This document shows positions 18,922 to 27,210 of a DNA stretch of 41,799 bases, piece by piece. This DNA comes from Frankia sp. RB7 (GTDB taxonomy: Bacteria; Pseudomonadota; Alphaproteobacteria; Rhizobiales; Xanthobacteraceae): NCBI GenBank assembly GCA_030403585.1, contig JAUEPE010000060.1, positions 1 through 41,799 on the forward strand, read 5' to 3'. Under the pieces are notes generated by a model, which saw nothing but the letters and a program-made list of their open reading frames with translations, was not told where the DNA came from and ran no database searches. Every line of letters starts with the position of its first letter. The stretch's first letter is position 1. A program made the translations under genes and the position numbers.

Positions 18922-19332
18922 ATGCCAGCTTCGCTTTCCTTCCCCTTGCGCGCCTGCTGCGCGGTCGCCGCGCTGGTCGCGGCCGGCTTCGCGCTGTCCG
19001 GCTGCGCCGGTATGAGCGAGACGGTCGCTCCGGCCTTCGCCGATCCCGCCAAATACGAACTGTACGACTGCAAGCAGCTCGAGGGGGAGCGCAAGGCGCT
19101 CGCCGCCCGCACCGCCGAATTGCAGAAGCTGATGGACAAGGCGGAGACCGGGACCGGCGGCGCGGTCGTGTCCGAGTTGGCCTATCGCAACGATTACGTC
19201 GCGGTGCGTGGCTCGGCGCAGTTGGCCGAAGACGCCTGGCGCCGCAACAAGTGCCGGGAAACGCCGCTCGGTGCGCCGCCAGCGTCCTCCGTGCCGCAGC
19301 GTCCGGACATCAAGCCCGCTCCGAAACGTTAA
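18922..19332 (+). CDS. Small predicted lipoprotein, function unknown
   Basis: A 136-residue protein with a lipoprotein signal: basic start, hydrophobic stretch AVAALVAAGFA and lipobox LSGC with Cys at residue 28, predicting lipid attachment and an envelope location. The mature part has a helical segment rich in charged residues (QLEGERKALAARTAELQKLM) suggesting a short coiled coil, two further Cys (CKQLEG and NKCRET), and a Pro-rich tail. ATG 18922 is chosen because it places the signal at the N-terminus; longer frames start before it without a ribosome-binding site. Its stop lies 5 bases from the stop of the convergent monooxygenase gene. No family is recognised. Confidence 0.8.
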   Translation: MPASLSFPLRACCAVAALVAAGFALSGCAGMSETVAPAFADPAKYELYDCKQLEGERKALAARTAELQKLMDKAETGTGGAVVSELAYRNDYVAVRGSAQLAEDAWRRNKCRETPLGAPPASSVPQRPDIKPAPKR

Positions 19333-19337
19333 GCGCT

Positions 19338-20540
19338 TCAGGGACGCCAGCCGTAGATCCAGTCCTGCCGCGCCAGCATGCGGTCCGGCCCGAGCGCGCG
19401 GATCGCGAGATCGCGCGCGAGCGCGAAGGGGCCGCCGAGATGATAGATCCGGCCTTGCTGCCGCGCGGTGCGCTGGACCTTCCTGACACGGGTCTGACGT
19501 ATCAGGCCATATTGCTTCAGCGCCGCCGCGACGCTGCCCGCGTCCCCGGCGGTCTCGACGCTCAGATGCCGGGCCAGCACGGCTGCATCCTCGATCGCCA
19601 TGCCGGCGCCTTGGGCTGCGAACGGCAGCATCGCATGCACGGCATCGCCGAGCAGCGCGACCGGGCCCTCGCTCCAGGGGCATCCGTCCGGCACGCCGAA
19701 CAGCGCCCATTTGCGCCAGCTGTCGACGGCGGCGAGCATCATCCGCGCCGTCGGCGGCCAGCGTGGTGCGGCGAAGGCGTCCATCACCTCGAAGGGATCG
19801 CCGGGCGTGCTCCAGCCCGGCCTGTTCCAGGTGCCCGGCAGCACCGCCACCACGTTGAGCTGGCGGCCGCCCGCGATCGGGTAGGCGACGAGATGGGCGT
19901 TTGCGCCCATCCAGAGCTGCACCCGCCGCGCGGTGTACTCCTTGGGCAGCTGCGTGGCATCCAGCGTCCCGCGCCAGGCGATCAGCCCGGAAAAGCGCGG
20001 CTGCACCTCGGGAAACAGATGCTGGCGGACCGTCGACCAGATGCCGTCGGCGCCGATCAGGGCGCTGGCGAGATCGCTGCGGCGGATGGTTCCGCTGCGA
20101 TGGACGACCGTCAGCCCCTTGGCATGCGGTGCGACATCCTCGAATGTCGCGCCCAGCTTCAAGTCGATATCGGGATGGTCCGCGACCGCGCCGGCAAGCG
20201 CGGACTGCAAATCGGCGCGATGCACCACCCAATAGGGGGCGCCGGCGCGATGAGCGGCGGCCTCGCCGAGCGGCATCCGCAAAACTTCGCCGCCGGCCCG
20301 CGCGCTCATGATCGAGACCGCGTCGGGGACGACAGCGCGCAGCTTCAGCCGTTCCGTCAGACCGAGCTCGACCAGCACGCGGCTGGCATTGGGGGAGAGT
20401 TGCAGGCCGGCGCCGACGTCCTCGAGCCGCTCGGCCTTTTCCAGCACGACGATGCGAAAACCGCGCTCGGCAAGCGCAAGCGCGGCCGTCAGTCCTCCGA
20501 TCCCGGCACCGGCTATGACGATCGTTCGCGGGAGCGCCAC
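19338..20540 (-). CDS. FAD-dependent monooxygenase (salicylate/3-hydroxybenzoate hydroxylase-like)
   Basis: A 400-residue group A flavoprotein monooxygenase, which hydroxylates aromatic acids using NAD(P)H and oxygen. All three fingerprints are visible: GAGIGG in VIAGAGIGGLTAALAL (residues 7-22), the DG motif ALIGADGIWSTVR near 166-178, and the GD motif LLGDAVHAMLPFAAQGAGMA near 285-305. The best resemblance is to salicylate 1-monooxygenase and 3-hydroxybenzoate 6-hydroxylase; ubiquinone-type hydroxylases are less likely because that C-terminal signature is absent. Nothing nearby is an aromatic ring-cleavage gene, so the substrate is open. It ends 19 bases after the start-side neighbour, the zinc-finger gene, on the same strand. 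Confidence 0.9.
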   Translation of the reverse strand: MALPRTIVIAGAGIGGLTAALALAERGFRIVVLEKAERLEDVGAGLQLSPNASRVLVELGLTERLKLRAVVPDAVSIMSARAGGEVLRMPLGEAAAHRAGAPYWVVHRADLQSALAGAVADHPDIDLKLGATFEDVAPHAKGLTVVHRSGTIRRSDLASALIGADGIWSTVRQHLFPEVQPRFSGLIAWRGTLDATQLPKEYTARRVQLWMGANAHLVAYPIAGGRQLNVVAVLPGTWNRPGWSTPGDPFEVMDAFAAPRWPPTARMMLAAVDSWRKWALFGVPDGCPWSEGPVALLGDAVHAMLPFAAQGAGMAIEDAAVLARHLSVETAGDAGSVAAALKQYGLIRQTRVRKVQRTARQQGRIYHLGGPFALARDLAIRALGPDRMLARQDWIYGWRP

Positions 20541-20559
20541 CCCTGACCGAGGGCGGCGG

Positions 20560-20805
20560 TCAGGCCACCTTGTCCTTCAGCACGCATTCCGGCGGACGGG
20601 CTTCGCCCGCCTTCAGGTCGGCGGCGAAGCGGTACAGCGTCGAGCAGTACGGGCAGATGATCTCGTTGTCGTTGCCGAGGTCGAGGAAGACGTGCGGATG
20701 ATCGAACGGAGGGTTGGCGCCGACGCACATGAACTCTTGCGAGCCGATCTCGATGACGGGGACACCGGCATCGTTATGGAAGTGCGGGACGACATGGTCG
20801 GACAT
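20560..20805 (-). CDS. CHCC-type zinc-finger protein (NDUFS6-like)
   Basis: An 81-residue protein with a zinc-binding pattern of the zf-CHCC family: Cys27 in EFMCVG, His36 and/or His38 in DHPHVFLD, and Cys51 and Cys54 in IICPYCSTLYRF. The family is related to the mitochondrial complex I accessory subunit NDUFS6, and in alphaproteobacteria these short proteins are widespread. A role with respiratory complex I is known for the mitochondrial member and only inferred here. It is followed 19 bases later by the monooxygenase gene, so the two are probably cotranscribed. Confidence 0.9.
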   Translation of the reverse strand: MSDHVVPHFHNDAGVPVIEIGSQEFMCVGANPPFDHPHVFLDLGNDNEIICPYCSTLYRFAADLKAGEARPPECVLKDKVA

Positions 20806-21123
20806 CGTAGTTCATCCTGGAGTGGCAATGGCGGCAGACACAATCAGCAGTGAAGCGGCACAATTTCAACGCCGCGGACCATACTGATGGGTTCAGGTGA
20901 TTGCTAGCCCGGCGGAACCGAAAGGTTCGCAATTGCCCCATGCTCATTTGCTCATGCAAATTCGACACAATCTTGCGGCCTGAGAGAAGCCCTTCTTTCG
21001 TCGGGGACGTTGTGTCGCAATTTTGGCATACTATCTCTGAGGACGCTTACAATTGCGGCAAAACACGAAACATCGGGCGCAGATGATCTTGGGAATGATC
21101 TTGGGACCGTCCAGGCTTTCAAC
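20806..21123. other. 318-base divergent intergenic region
   Basis: Non-coding gap between the zinc-finger gene (minus) and the unknown gene at 21124 (plus), so it should hold promoters for both. It is less GC-rich than its surroundings. A perfect 12-base tandem direct repeat, ATGATCTTGGGA twice, occupies 21083-21106, just upstream of the plus-strand start. A frame open from 21010 runs through this repeat in phase, but its GTG start lacks a ribosome-binding site. No terminator or RNA gene was recognised. Confidence 0.5.
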
Positions 21124-22260
21124 ATGAAGTGGCTGCGAATCGGCTCAGCGTTGACCGGGATTGCTGCATGCAGCCTTGTGCTCGCGCAGGTAGCGCCGCA
21201 TGCCCGGCAGGCCGGCGCGATTCTCGCCGCGCAGGACGATCCGGCGGCGCTGTCCGAACTCAAGCTCGAGGCGGCTCTCGCGCACAACGACCGCCTGGTT
21301 CAGGACAATATCGAGGCAGCGCTTGGCGCCGGCGACGCCGATCTCGCCGACAGTTTCGTTGCGCTCGCGCGTGACCGCAACATCGCGCTGCCCGATGATC
21401 TCCTGAGCCGGGTCAACGATGCCGTCAAAACCGAAAATTCCACCTCGCATTTCGCCAAGCGCTTTGCCACCGGGCTCGTCACCGGCAATGCCGATGATGT
21501 CGCGAGCCTGTCCGGCACGGTGGCGGGCGATCTCTTCGTGATCGGCGATATCAGGGACGTCGTCCGCGAGAGCAAGCATCTCGCGATGGGCGAGGACACC
21601 GATCGCCTCGTGCTCGGCCTTGCGACCGCGGGTCTCGCGGTGACGGCCGTGACCTATGTGTCGGCCGGCGGTGCCGCGCCGGTGCGCGCCGGGCTGACGC
21701 TGGTGAAGGATGCCCGAAAAGTGGGGCGGCTCGGCGAAGGTCTCGCCGCATGGGCCGGCCGGTCGGCGCGCGAAGTCGTCGACACGCCGATGCTTCAGAA
21801 CGCGGTCGCCTCCGGCTCGGTGCTGCGTCCGGGCGAGACAATGAGCGCGATCAAGGCCGCGTTCCGCGTCGAGAAGGCCGGCGCGCTGGTCCGGCTCGGC
21901 AAGGACGTCACGCGCGTGGCCGAGAAGACCGGCACGCGCGGCGCCATGGATACGCTGCGCATCGCCGAAGGCCCGAAGGATGTCGCGCGCGCGGCGCGGC
22001 TTGCGGAAGCGCAAGGCGGGAAGACACGCGCGATCATGAAGCTGTTCGGCCGTGGCGCGTTGCTGCTCCTCGGCGGCGCGTTCGATCTCACGCTGTGGCT
22101 GCTCGGCGCGGCGCTGACGCTGTTCGGCCTGCTGTCCTCGATCAAGGCGATGACCGAGCGCCTGACGCAAGCCTGGTGCGATCGCAGGCGCCGGCGCCGG
22201 CTCCGCCGGGCGCAGTTGGCAGCCGACGCCGCTCTGGCAAACACGGCCGTCACGGCTTAA
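21124..22260 (+). CDS. Conserved-looking membrane-associated protein of unknown function
   Basis: A 378-residue protein with an N-terminal hydrophobic signal or anchor (residues 7-22), a helical middle with two hydrophobic stretches (VLGLATAGLAVTAVTYVSAGG near 160-180 and LLLLGGAFDLTLWLLGAALTLFGLL near 315-340), and a strongly basic segment DRRRRRRLRRAQ near the C-terminus that should remain cytoplasmic. No enzymatic motif is visible. The ATG at 21124 puts the signal at the N-terminus; an upstream GTG at 21010 adds an unlikely hydrophilic leader. It lies 31 bases before the alpha/beta hydrolase gene, so the two may be cotranscribed. I recognise no named family. Confidence 0.75.
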   Translation: MKWLRIGSALTGIAACSLVLAQVAPHARQAGAILAAQDDPAALSELKLEAALAHNDRLVQDNIEAALGAGDADLADSFVALARDRNIALPDDLLSRVNDAVKTENSTSHFAKRFATGLVTGNADDVASLSGTVAGDLFVIGDIRDVVRESKHLAMGEDTDRLVLGLATAGLAVTAVTYVSAGGAAPVRAGLTLVKDARKVGRLGEGLAAWAGRSAREVVDTPMLQNAVASGSVLRPGETMSAIKAAFRVEKAGALVRLGKDVTRVAEKTGTRGAMDTLRIAEGPKDVARAARLAEAQGGKTRAIMKLFGRGALLLLGGAFDLTLWLLGAALTLFGLLSSIKAMTERLTQAWCDRRRRRRLRRAQLAADAALANTAVTA

Positions 22261-22291
22261 GATCAATCTCTCCCAAAACATTGCGGAACTG

Positions 22292-23050
22292 ATGATGCCG
22301 AGCTTTCACAACGGCGCCGTTGAAATTGCCTATCTCGACGAAGGCGAGGGCGATCCGATCATCCTGGTGCACGGCTTTGCCTCCAGCAAGAACGTGAACT
22401 GGGTCTATCCGACCTGGGTCTCGGAGCTGCGCAAGAACGGCCGCCGCGTCATTGCGCTGGACAATCGCGGCCATGGCGACAGCGCAAAGCTCTACGAGCC
22501 CGCGCAGTACTCGATCCCCACCATGGCCGGCGACGTGCTTGCGCTGATGGACCATCTCGCCATCCCGCAGGCCGACATCATGGGCTATTCGATGGGCGGG
22601 CGGATGACGGCCTGGCTCGGCCTGAATGAGCCGCAGCGCCTGCGCTCGGCGATCCTCGGCGGCATCGGCATCGGCGGACTGATCGAGGGCACCGGGCCCG
22701 GCGAGAACGTGGCCAAGGCGCTGGAAGCGGCCTCGCTCGACGACGTCACCGATCCCATCGGCCGCACGTTTCGTGCGTTTGCAGACCAAACCCGTTCCGA
22801 CCGCCGCGCGCTCGCCGCCTGCCTGCGCGGCACGCGCGATCTCATGACCAGGGACGAGGCCGCGCGCATCGACGTGCCCGTGCTGATCGCGGTCGGTAGC
22901 ACCGATGACGTCGCGGGCTCGGCCAGCGCGCTCGGTGCGATCATCCCAGGCTCGGAGGTGCTCGATATTCCCGGCCGCGATCATATGCGCGCGGTCGGCG
23001 ACAAGGTCTACAAGACCGGTGTGCTGGACTTTTTGTCACGCCGCGGCTGA
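22292..23050 (+). CDS. Alpha/beta-fold hydrolase
   Basis: A 252-residue alpha/beta hydrolase, cytoplasmic, probably an esterase or a hydrolase of small acyl compounds. The oxyanion-region motif is ILVHGFASSKNVNW (about 22-36), DNRGHGDS is at 55-62, and the nucleophile elbow GYSMGG places Ser at about residue 97. A late Asp (VGSTDDVAG) and His (PGRDHMRAV) complete the triad. Two ATGs in a row (22292 and 22295) both work. Its last 15 bases overlap the 3' end of the convergent membrane-protein gene. The substrate cannot be predicted. Confidence 0.9.
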   Translation: MMPSFHNGAVEIAYLDEGEGDPIILVHGFASSKNVNWVYPTWVSELRKNGRRVIALDNRGHGDSAKLYEPAQYSIPTMAGDVLALMDHLAIPQADIMGYSMGGRMTAWLGLNEPQRLRSAILGGIGIGGLIEGTGPGENVAKALEAASLDDVTDPIGRTFRAFADQTRSDRRALAACLRGTRDLMTRDEAARIDVPVLIAVGSTDDVAGSASALGAIIPGSEVLDIPGRDHMRAVGDKVYKTGVLDFLSRRG

Positions 23051-24412
23051 GGCTTCGTCCGCGGGCTCGTTGTCTCCAAACGATCGAAACAGCGCCATCA
23101 GCACCACGAAGGTCGCAACCCACACCATGCGCGCGCCGTAGCGGTCGTGTGGCCCCGAGATGATGCCGCAGATGAAGGCGTTGCCGAGCAGCGCCAGCGT
23201 CACCGTCGCCGCCAGCAGCGTCAGATCGTCCAGCCGCCGCTTTGCCAACGCATGCGCGAGCAGGCCAAGCAGCGCCAGCATCGAGATCAGCGCGACCGGG
23301 ACGTGCAGCCAGTTGATGGTGCTGAAGTCGAGTTCCCAGTGCTGCTGGCGTGCGGCGCGCATTGGCGCGACTTGCGAAGGGATGTAGTGCTCGATGATGC
23401 CGTAGGTGTGCGGAATCCAGACGGTGGTGCCTTCACCGGTCGCGACATGCAGCAACTGTTGCCCCATCGCGCGCAAGGCCGTCTCGACCTGCAGGACTGG
23501 ATAGTCCGCGAGCGAATGCACGACGATAAAGCCCATCTCGTCGTTCAGGCCGTCGAACCGGCCCAGCTTGTTGAACATGCTGTTGCCCCACAGGAAGTCG
23601 TCGGCAGTCGGAGGCAGTTCATTTCGATAAGGGCAGAGCTTGAAGTTTTCATGCGAACAGCGGTCGTTGAGGAAGCGCGCGACGATGCCGTCCTGCATCA
23701 TGCGGCCGAAGGCGACGCCGTAGCCGCCGGGTGTCCAGGCCCATTTGCCCGACAGCGCGTGGTTGGCCGAGATCAGCATCAGGCCGCCCGCGACGATCGT
23801 CAGGCTCGCCTGCGCCAGTCCGGCAATCGGGAGACGACGCCCGATCAACGGCCGCATCGTCCAGCCGGCGACGCAGAGCCCAAGCGGCACGCCGAGCGTG
23901 GCGCTGTGGGTCGCGGCGGCAAAGGCGGTGAAGGCGAACAACGAGACCTTTTCGAGCACCGAAATCCGGCCTGCACCGACGATCAGCAGGAACAGCGACA
24001 GGATCGACAGCCCTGCAAAGATATCGGTGAGCAGCATGCTGGCGAGCCAGGGCAGCGCCGTCGACAGGATCAGCAGCAGGCTGATCGCGACGAAGCGGAA
24101 TGTCTGCATCAACCCGAGCACGCGCAGCGTCAGTTGCAGCAGCCACAGCGTCGCCAGCGACTGCACCGCGAGATTGATCCAGAAGCCGAAATTCTCGCCA
24201 TAATGCAGATAGAGGCCGAACACGGTGGAGCGGCTGGGGACGAGATAACCTTCGTACCAGCGCGCCAGATAGCCGCCGGTATCCCATTGCAACAGCGGGT
24301 AGCCGTTCCAGAATGCCGGCGCGATCATGAGGAGGGGCAAAGCCACCGCCGCCAGCCGCAGCCAAAACGTACCCGCGGCGCGCGCGCGCAATTGATCGGT
24401 GGTGATGCTCAA
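23036..24412 (-). CDS. Polytopic membrane protein of unknown function (GT-C-like topology)
   Basis: A 458-residue inner-membrane protein with about ten hydrophobic helices. After helix 1 an acidic loop reads GYPLLQWDTGGYLARWYEGY, which resembles the Asp-containing first loop of GT-C glycosyltransferases; a long hydrophilic loop at about 250-350 contains three Cys/His-rich stretches (DRCSHENFKLCPYRNELP) and may be the periplasmic domain. No signature beyond topology is recognised. The gene starts at ATG 24412, divergent from cysE across a 275-base gap, and its 3' end overlaps the hydrolase gene by 15 bases. Confidence 0.75.
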   Translation of the reverse strand: MSITTDQLRARAAGTFWLRLAAVALPLLMIAPAFWNGYPLLQWDTGGYLARWYEGYLVPSRSTVFGLYLHYGENFGFWINLAVQSLATLWLLQLTLRVLGLMQTFRFVAISLLLILSTALPWLASMLLTDIFAGLSILSLFLLIVGAGRISVLEKVSLFAFTAFAAATHSATLGVPLGLCVAGWTMRPLIGRRLPIAGLAQASLTIVAGGLMLISANHALSGKWAWTPGGYGVAFGRMMQDGIVARFLNDRCSHENFKLCPYRNELPPTADDFLWGNSMFNKLGRFDGLNDEMGFIVVHSLADYPVLQVETALRAMGQQLLHVATGEGTTVWIPHTYGIIEHYIPSQVAPMRAARQQHWELDFSTINWLHVPVALISMLALLGLLAHALAKRRLDDLTLLAATVTLALLGNAFICGIISGPHDRYGARMVWVATFVVLMALFRSFGDNEPADEASAAA

Positions 24413-24687
24413 ATCTGCTCCGTCCTCGTCCGGACCATGCCCGCAATAATGGTTGGGACGAAATTCACCAATAGTTTGACGCCGACCGGCTTGATTTTGG
24501 CGCGACTCTGACCATTTTGAGCCGACCTTGCCGCTTGGGGCGTTCCGGGAAACTGTTGTGTTTCAACGCGTTGGTACGCTTTCGCGGGGCAAGGCGCTGT
24601 TCACTCTCAGGCAAGCCCGTCAGGACTTTGTCGTCTAGACTGTGTTATAGAGCCAACAAAACCAGCCAATTCGAAAGAGCAGATCCC

Positions 24688-25512
24688 ATGGCAGTGCATC
24701 AGGTCAATCCGGGAGGAAAGCTCGCATCGCTCGATCCGATCTGGGACCGGGTTCGCGGCGAGGCCGAGGACATCGTCCATCGCGAGCCCGAGCTTGCGAC
24801 CTTCATCTATTCGACGGTGCTGCATCACAGCCGCCTGGAAGATTCAGTGATCCACCGTGTCGCCGACCGGCTCGATCACGCCGCGCTGTCGGGCGATCTG
24901 GTGCGCCAGACCTTCGACGAAGCGCTGCGCGACGATCCTGATTTGGGCAACGCCTTCCGCGCCGATCTCGTCGCCGTCTACGACCGCGATCCCGCGACCT
25001 CGCGCTTCATCGATCCCTTGCTCTACTTCAAGGGCTTTCACGCGATCCAGACCCATCGCCTCGCGCACTGGCTCTATCTGAAGGGCCGCAAGGATTTTGC
25101 TTATTACCTCCAGAGCCGTGCGTCTGCGGTGTTCCAGACCGACATCAATCCCGCCGCGCGCATCGGCCGCGGCATCTTCCTCGACCACGCCACCGGCTTC
25201 GTCTGCGGCGAGACCGCGGTCATCGAGGACGACGTCTCGATCCTGCACGGTGTCACGCTCGGCGGCACCGGCAAGGAGAACGAGGACCGTCATCCCAAGA
25301 TTCGCCACGGCGTGCTGATCGGCGCCGGCGCAAAGATCCTCGGCAACATCGAGATCGGCCATTGCGCGCGCATCGCCGCCGGCTCGGTCGTGGTGAAGCC
25401 TGTGCCGCACAACGTCACGGTTGCGGGCGTGCCGGCCAAGATCGTGGGCGAAGCCGGCTGCGCCGAGCCGTCGCGCACCATGGACCAGATGATCAACGCG
25501 ATGGGGCTTTAG
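24688..25512 (+). CDS. cysE: Serine O-acetyltransferase
   Basis: A 274-residue CysE that transfers acetyl from acetyl-CoA to L-serine, the first committed step of cysteine synthesis. The N-terminal helical SATase domain (PIWDRVRGEAEDIVHREPEL) leads to the hexapeptide-repeat beta-helix, with the conserved catalytic region DINPAARIGRGIFLDHATGF (His in LDHATG) and HGVTLGGTGKENEDRHPKI. The C-terminal tail ends NAMGL; in many CysE proteins this tail binds cysteine synthase through a final Ile, here replaced by Leu. The ATG at 24688 gives the normal family length; upstream extension to 24517 is not supported. A rho-independent terminator follows directly. Confidence 0.96.
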   Translation: MAVHQVNPGGKLASLDPIWDRVRGEAEDIVHREPELATFIYSTVLHHSRLEDSVIHRVADRLDHAALSGDLVRQTFDEALRDDPDLGNAFRADLVAVYDRDPATSRFIDPLLYFKGFHAIQTHRLAHWLYLKGRKDFAYYLQSRASAVFQTDINPAARIGRGIFLDHATGFVCGETAVIEDDVSILHGVTLGGTGKENEDRHPKIRHGVLIGAGAKILGNIEIGHCARIAAGSVVVKPVPHNVTVAGVPAKIVGEAGCAEPSRTMDQMINAMGL

Positions 25513-25525
25513 GCTCGCGCGCCAA

Positions 25526-25548
25526 GGGCCGGATTTACCGGCCCTTTT
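25526..25548 (+). terminator. Rho-independent terminator of cysE
   Basis: GGGCCGG-ATTTA-CCGGCCC forms a perfect seven-base-pair stem followed by TTTT, 13 bases after the cysE stop. This is a classical intrinsic terminator and separates cysE from the DUF3126 gene. Confidence 0.85.
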
Positions 25549-25635
25549 CGTCCCCAAATTGTTTGGCAATTCATGCTGGCGGTTGGCCGCGTCTCGTCCT
25601 AAAACCCGCCGACCAATTTTGATCGGAGACTTGCC

Positions 25636-25854
25636 GTGGACGTCAAAGAAGTCAGAAAGCTCGATGCGTATCTGAAGCGCGTATTCGGCAATCCCAAGAT
25701 CCGCGTCGTGCCGCGGCCGAAGAAAGACGACTCCGCCGAGGTCTACATCGGCGAGGAGTTCATCGGCGTGCTCTTCGTCGACGACGAGGACGATGACCGC
25801 TCGTTCCAGTTCCAGATGGCGATCCTCGAGGACGATCTGGTCGATCAGGAATAG
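25636..25854 (+). CDS. DUF3126 family protein
   Basis: A 72-residue acidic protein starting at a GTG (25636), with a nine-residue distance from the GGAGAC ribosome-binding site. The sequence KLDAYLKRVFGNPKIRVVPRP and the later GEEFIGVLFVDDEDDDRSFQ match what I recall of DUF3126, a small alphaproteobacterial family that I recall as often lying next to cysE. No molecular function is known for the family. It lies outside the cysE terminator, so it may have its own promoter in 25549-25635. Confidence 0.85.
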   Translation: MDVKEVRKLDAYLKRVFGNPKIRVVPRPKKDDSAEVYIGEEFIGVLFVDDEDDDRSFQFQMAILEDDLVDQE

Positions 25855-25953
25855 TTCTCCACGCCGTCATCGTGAGCGCAGCGTCCAGAATCTGCTGACG
25901 CTGCGCTGAGTCTGCTCGACACATTTGAAAATCGAGACGCGCTGTCTCCACGT

Positions 25954-26034
25954 CGTCATTGCGAGCGAAGCGAAGCAATCCAGAATCCCTCCGCGGAAAG
26001 ATTTCTGGATTGCTTCGCTTCGCTCGCAATGACG
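25954..26034. repeat. Large perfect palindrome, 32-bp arms (CGTCATTGCGAGC type)
   Basis: The arm at 25954-25985 (CGTCATTGCGAGCGAAGCGA and on to CCAGAA) is the exact reverse complement of 26003-26034, with a 17-base loop. The motif is a widespread dispersed repeat that I recognise from Bradyrhizobium and other alphaproteobacteria. It lies between the 3' ends of the convergent DUF3126 and LysR genes and could act as a bidirectional transcription stop. A shorter degraded relative, CGTCATCGTGAGCGCAGCG, begins at 25865. Confidence 0.9.
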
Positions 26035-26051
26035 CCGGCTCTCGCCGCGCG

Positions 26052-26948
26052 TCAGTCGCGCGATATGGACAGGCCCGCGAGAAGCGGAGCGTACGCGGCG
26101 AGCCTGCGGGATACGAACTCCGTGAAGAGCCGCACGCGCTTCGTCTTGCGTGTCTCACCCTGCGTGAGGAGCCACACCGTTCCGTACATGTGCAGCTCGG
26201 TGCCCGGCACCCTCTCCAGCAGGGGGTCGGCATCTCCGACGAAGCACGGCAGTGTCGTGATCCCGAGCCCTTGCCGTACCGCAGCGATCTGCGCGTCGGC
26301 GTCGGTGGTCCTGAATGGAACCCCCGTGATGCGAACCTCACCCGCGCTGGCCCAGTCCGGGATTCCATGAATGCTGATGACGATCCACCTGATAGGATCA
26401 GGCGCGCCCGCGCGCCACGCGGCCAGTCGGTCGCGAGACATGTAGACGCCGCCGAACAGCTCCGGTCCCTTCAGGCCGTGAAGGTTCAGCGGCAGGGTTT
26501 TGCGGTCGTAGACGACGCGGATCGCGACGTCGGCCTCCCGGTTGGTCAGATTTGCCAACTCGCCGGACGACAGGATTTCCATCTCGATGTCCGGATGCAG
26601 GCGCGCGAAATCGGCGAAGTCCGGCATGAGCAGGTGAGTCGCCAGCGGCGGCGCCAGCGTCACCCGCAGAAGCCCGCGCACGCTCTGGTCGCGCCCGAAG
26701 ACGCGCGTCTCCAGTTGGTGCGACGACGCTTCCATCTGGTCCGCGAACTCGAGGACCTCCTCGCCCGCAGCGGTCAGGCGGTAACCCGTAGGCAGTTTTT
26801 CGAACATGTGGCCCCCGAGGTGTTCCTCGAGCTGGGCGATGCGTCGCAGCACGGTCGCGTGGTTCACGCCGAGACGCTCGGCGGCAGCCCGCACCGAGCC
26901 TCCGCGCGCGACGGCAAGAAAGTAGCGAACGTCATCCCAGTCGATCAT
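26052..26948 (-). CDS. LysR family transcriptional regulator
   Basis: A 298-residue LysR-type regulator. The N-terminal winged helix-turn-helix reads DWDDVRYFLAVARGGSVRAA through about residue 60 (RLGVNHATVLRRIAQLEEHLG), followed by a periplasmic-binding-like effector domain. The upstream frame is longer, but ATG 26948 (MIDWDD) is the family's normal start. It is divergent from the SDR operon at 27211 and probably regulates it. A perfect 16-base palindrome lies 11 bases upstream of its start. The effector molecule is unknown; the DWDDVRYFL type is common among regulators of short oxidoreductase genes. Confidence 0.93.
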   Translation of the reverse strand: MIDWDDVRYFLAVARGGSVRAAAERLGVNHATVLRRIAQLEEHLGGHMFEKLPTGYRLTAAGEEVLEFADQMEASSHQLETRVFGRDQSVRGLLRVTLAPPLATHLLMPDFADFARLHPDIEMEILSSGELANLTNREADVAIRVVYDRKTLPLNLHGLKGPELFGGVYMSRDRLAAWRAGAPDPIRWIVISIHGIPDWASAGEVRITGVPFRTTDADAQIAAVRQGLGITTLPCFVGDADPLLERVPGTELHMYGTVWLLTQGETRKTKRVRLFTEFVSRRLAAYAPLLAGLSISRD

Positions 26949-26958
26949 GGTGCAATCC

Positions 26959-26974
26959 CGCACCGCGCGGTGCG
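26959..26974. promoter_or_regulatory. 16-base perfect palindrome, candidate LysR operator
   Basis: CGCACCGCGCGGTGCG is self-complementary and lies just upstream of the lysR start. The same half-sites recur as CGCAC-N7-GTGCG at 27108-27124 on the SDR side of the divergent gap. Paired sites near both promoters are typical of a LysR protein that controls its own gene and the divergent operon. GC-rich DNA yields such palindromes by chance more easily, so this is a candidate only. Confidence 0.35.
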
Positions 26975-27210
26975 CCTTCCAAAGCCCGTATCTAACACGT
27001 CGATGAGCAGAAGGGAGGGCATCGTCGCTTAATCGGACGAGATCGGCCCAATTTTGAACGGCAGGCACCGATCAGCGGCGGTGGCAGTCGTCCGCCCGGA
27101 TCGATTTCGCACCACCGATGTGCGCGCTTCCACACTCAACGCCAGACGTCGGCAGACCCATCTCGAGGTTCTCGGGGGCAGATGCTGTCCCGATCACGAC
27201 AGGAGAAGTC

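Noticed and set aside
25861..26040. A CRISPR array in the repeat-rich gap
   Set aside because: The repeats are inverted arms of one palindrome plus a degraded relative, with no regularly spaced direct repeats or cas genes.
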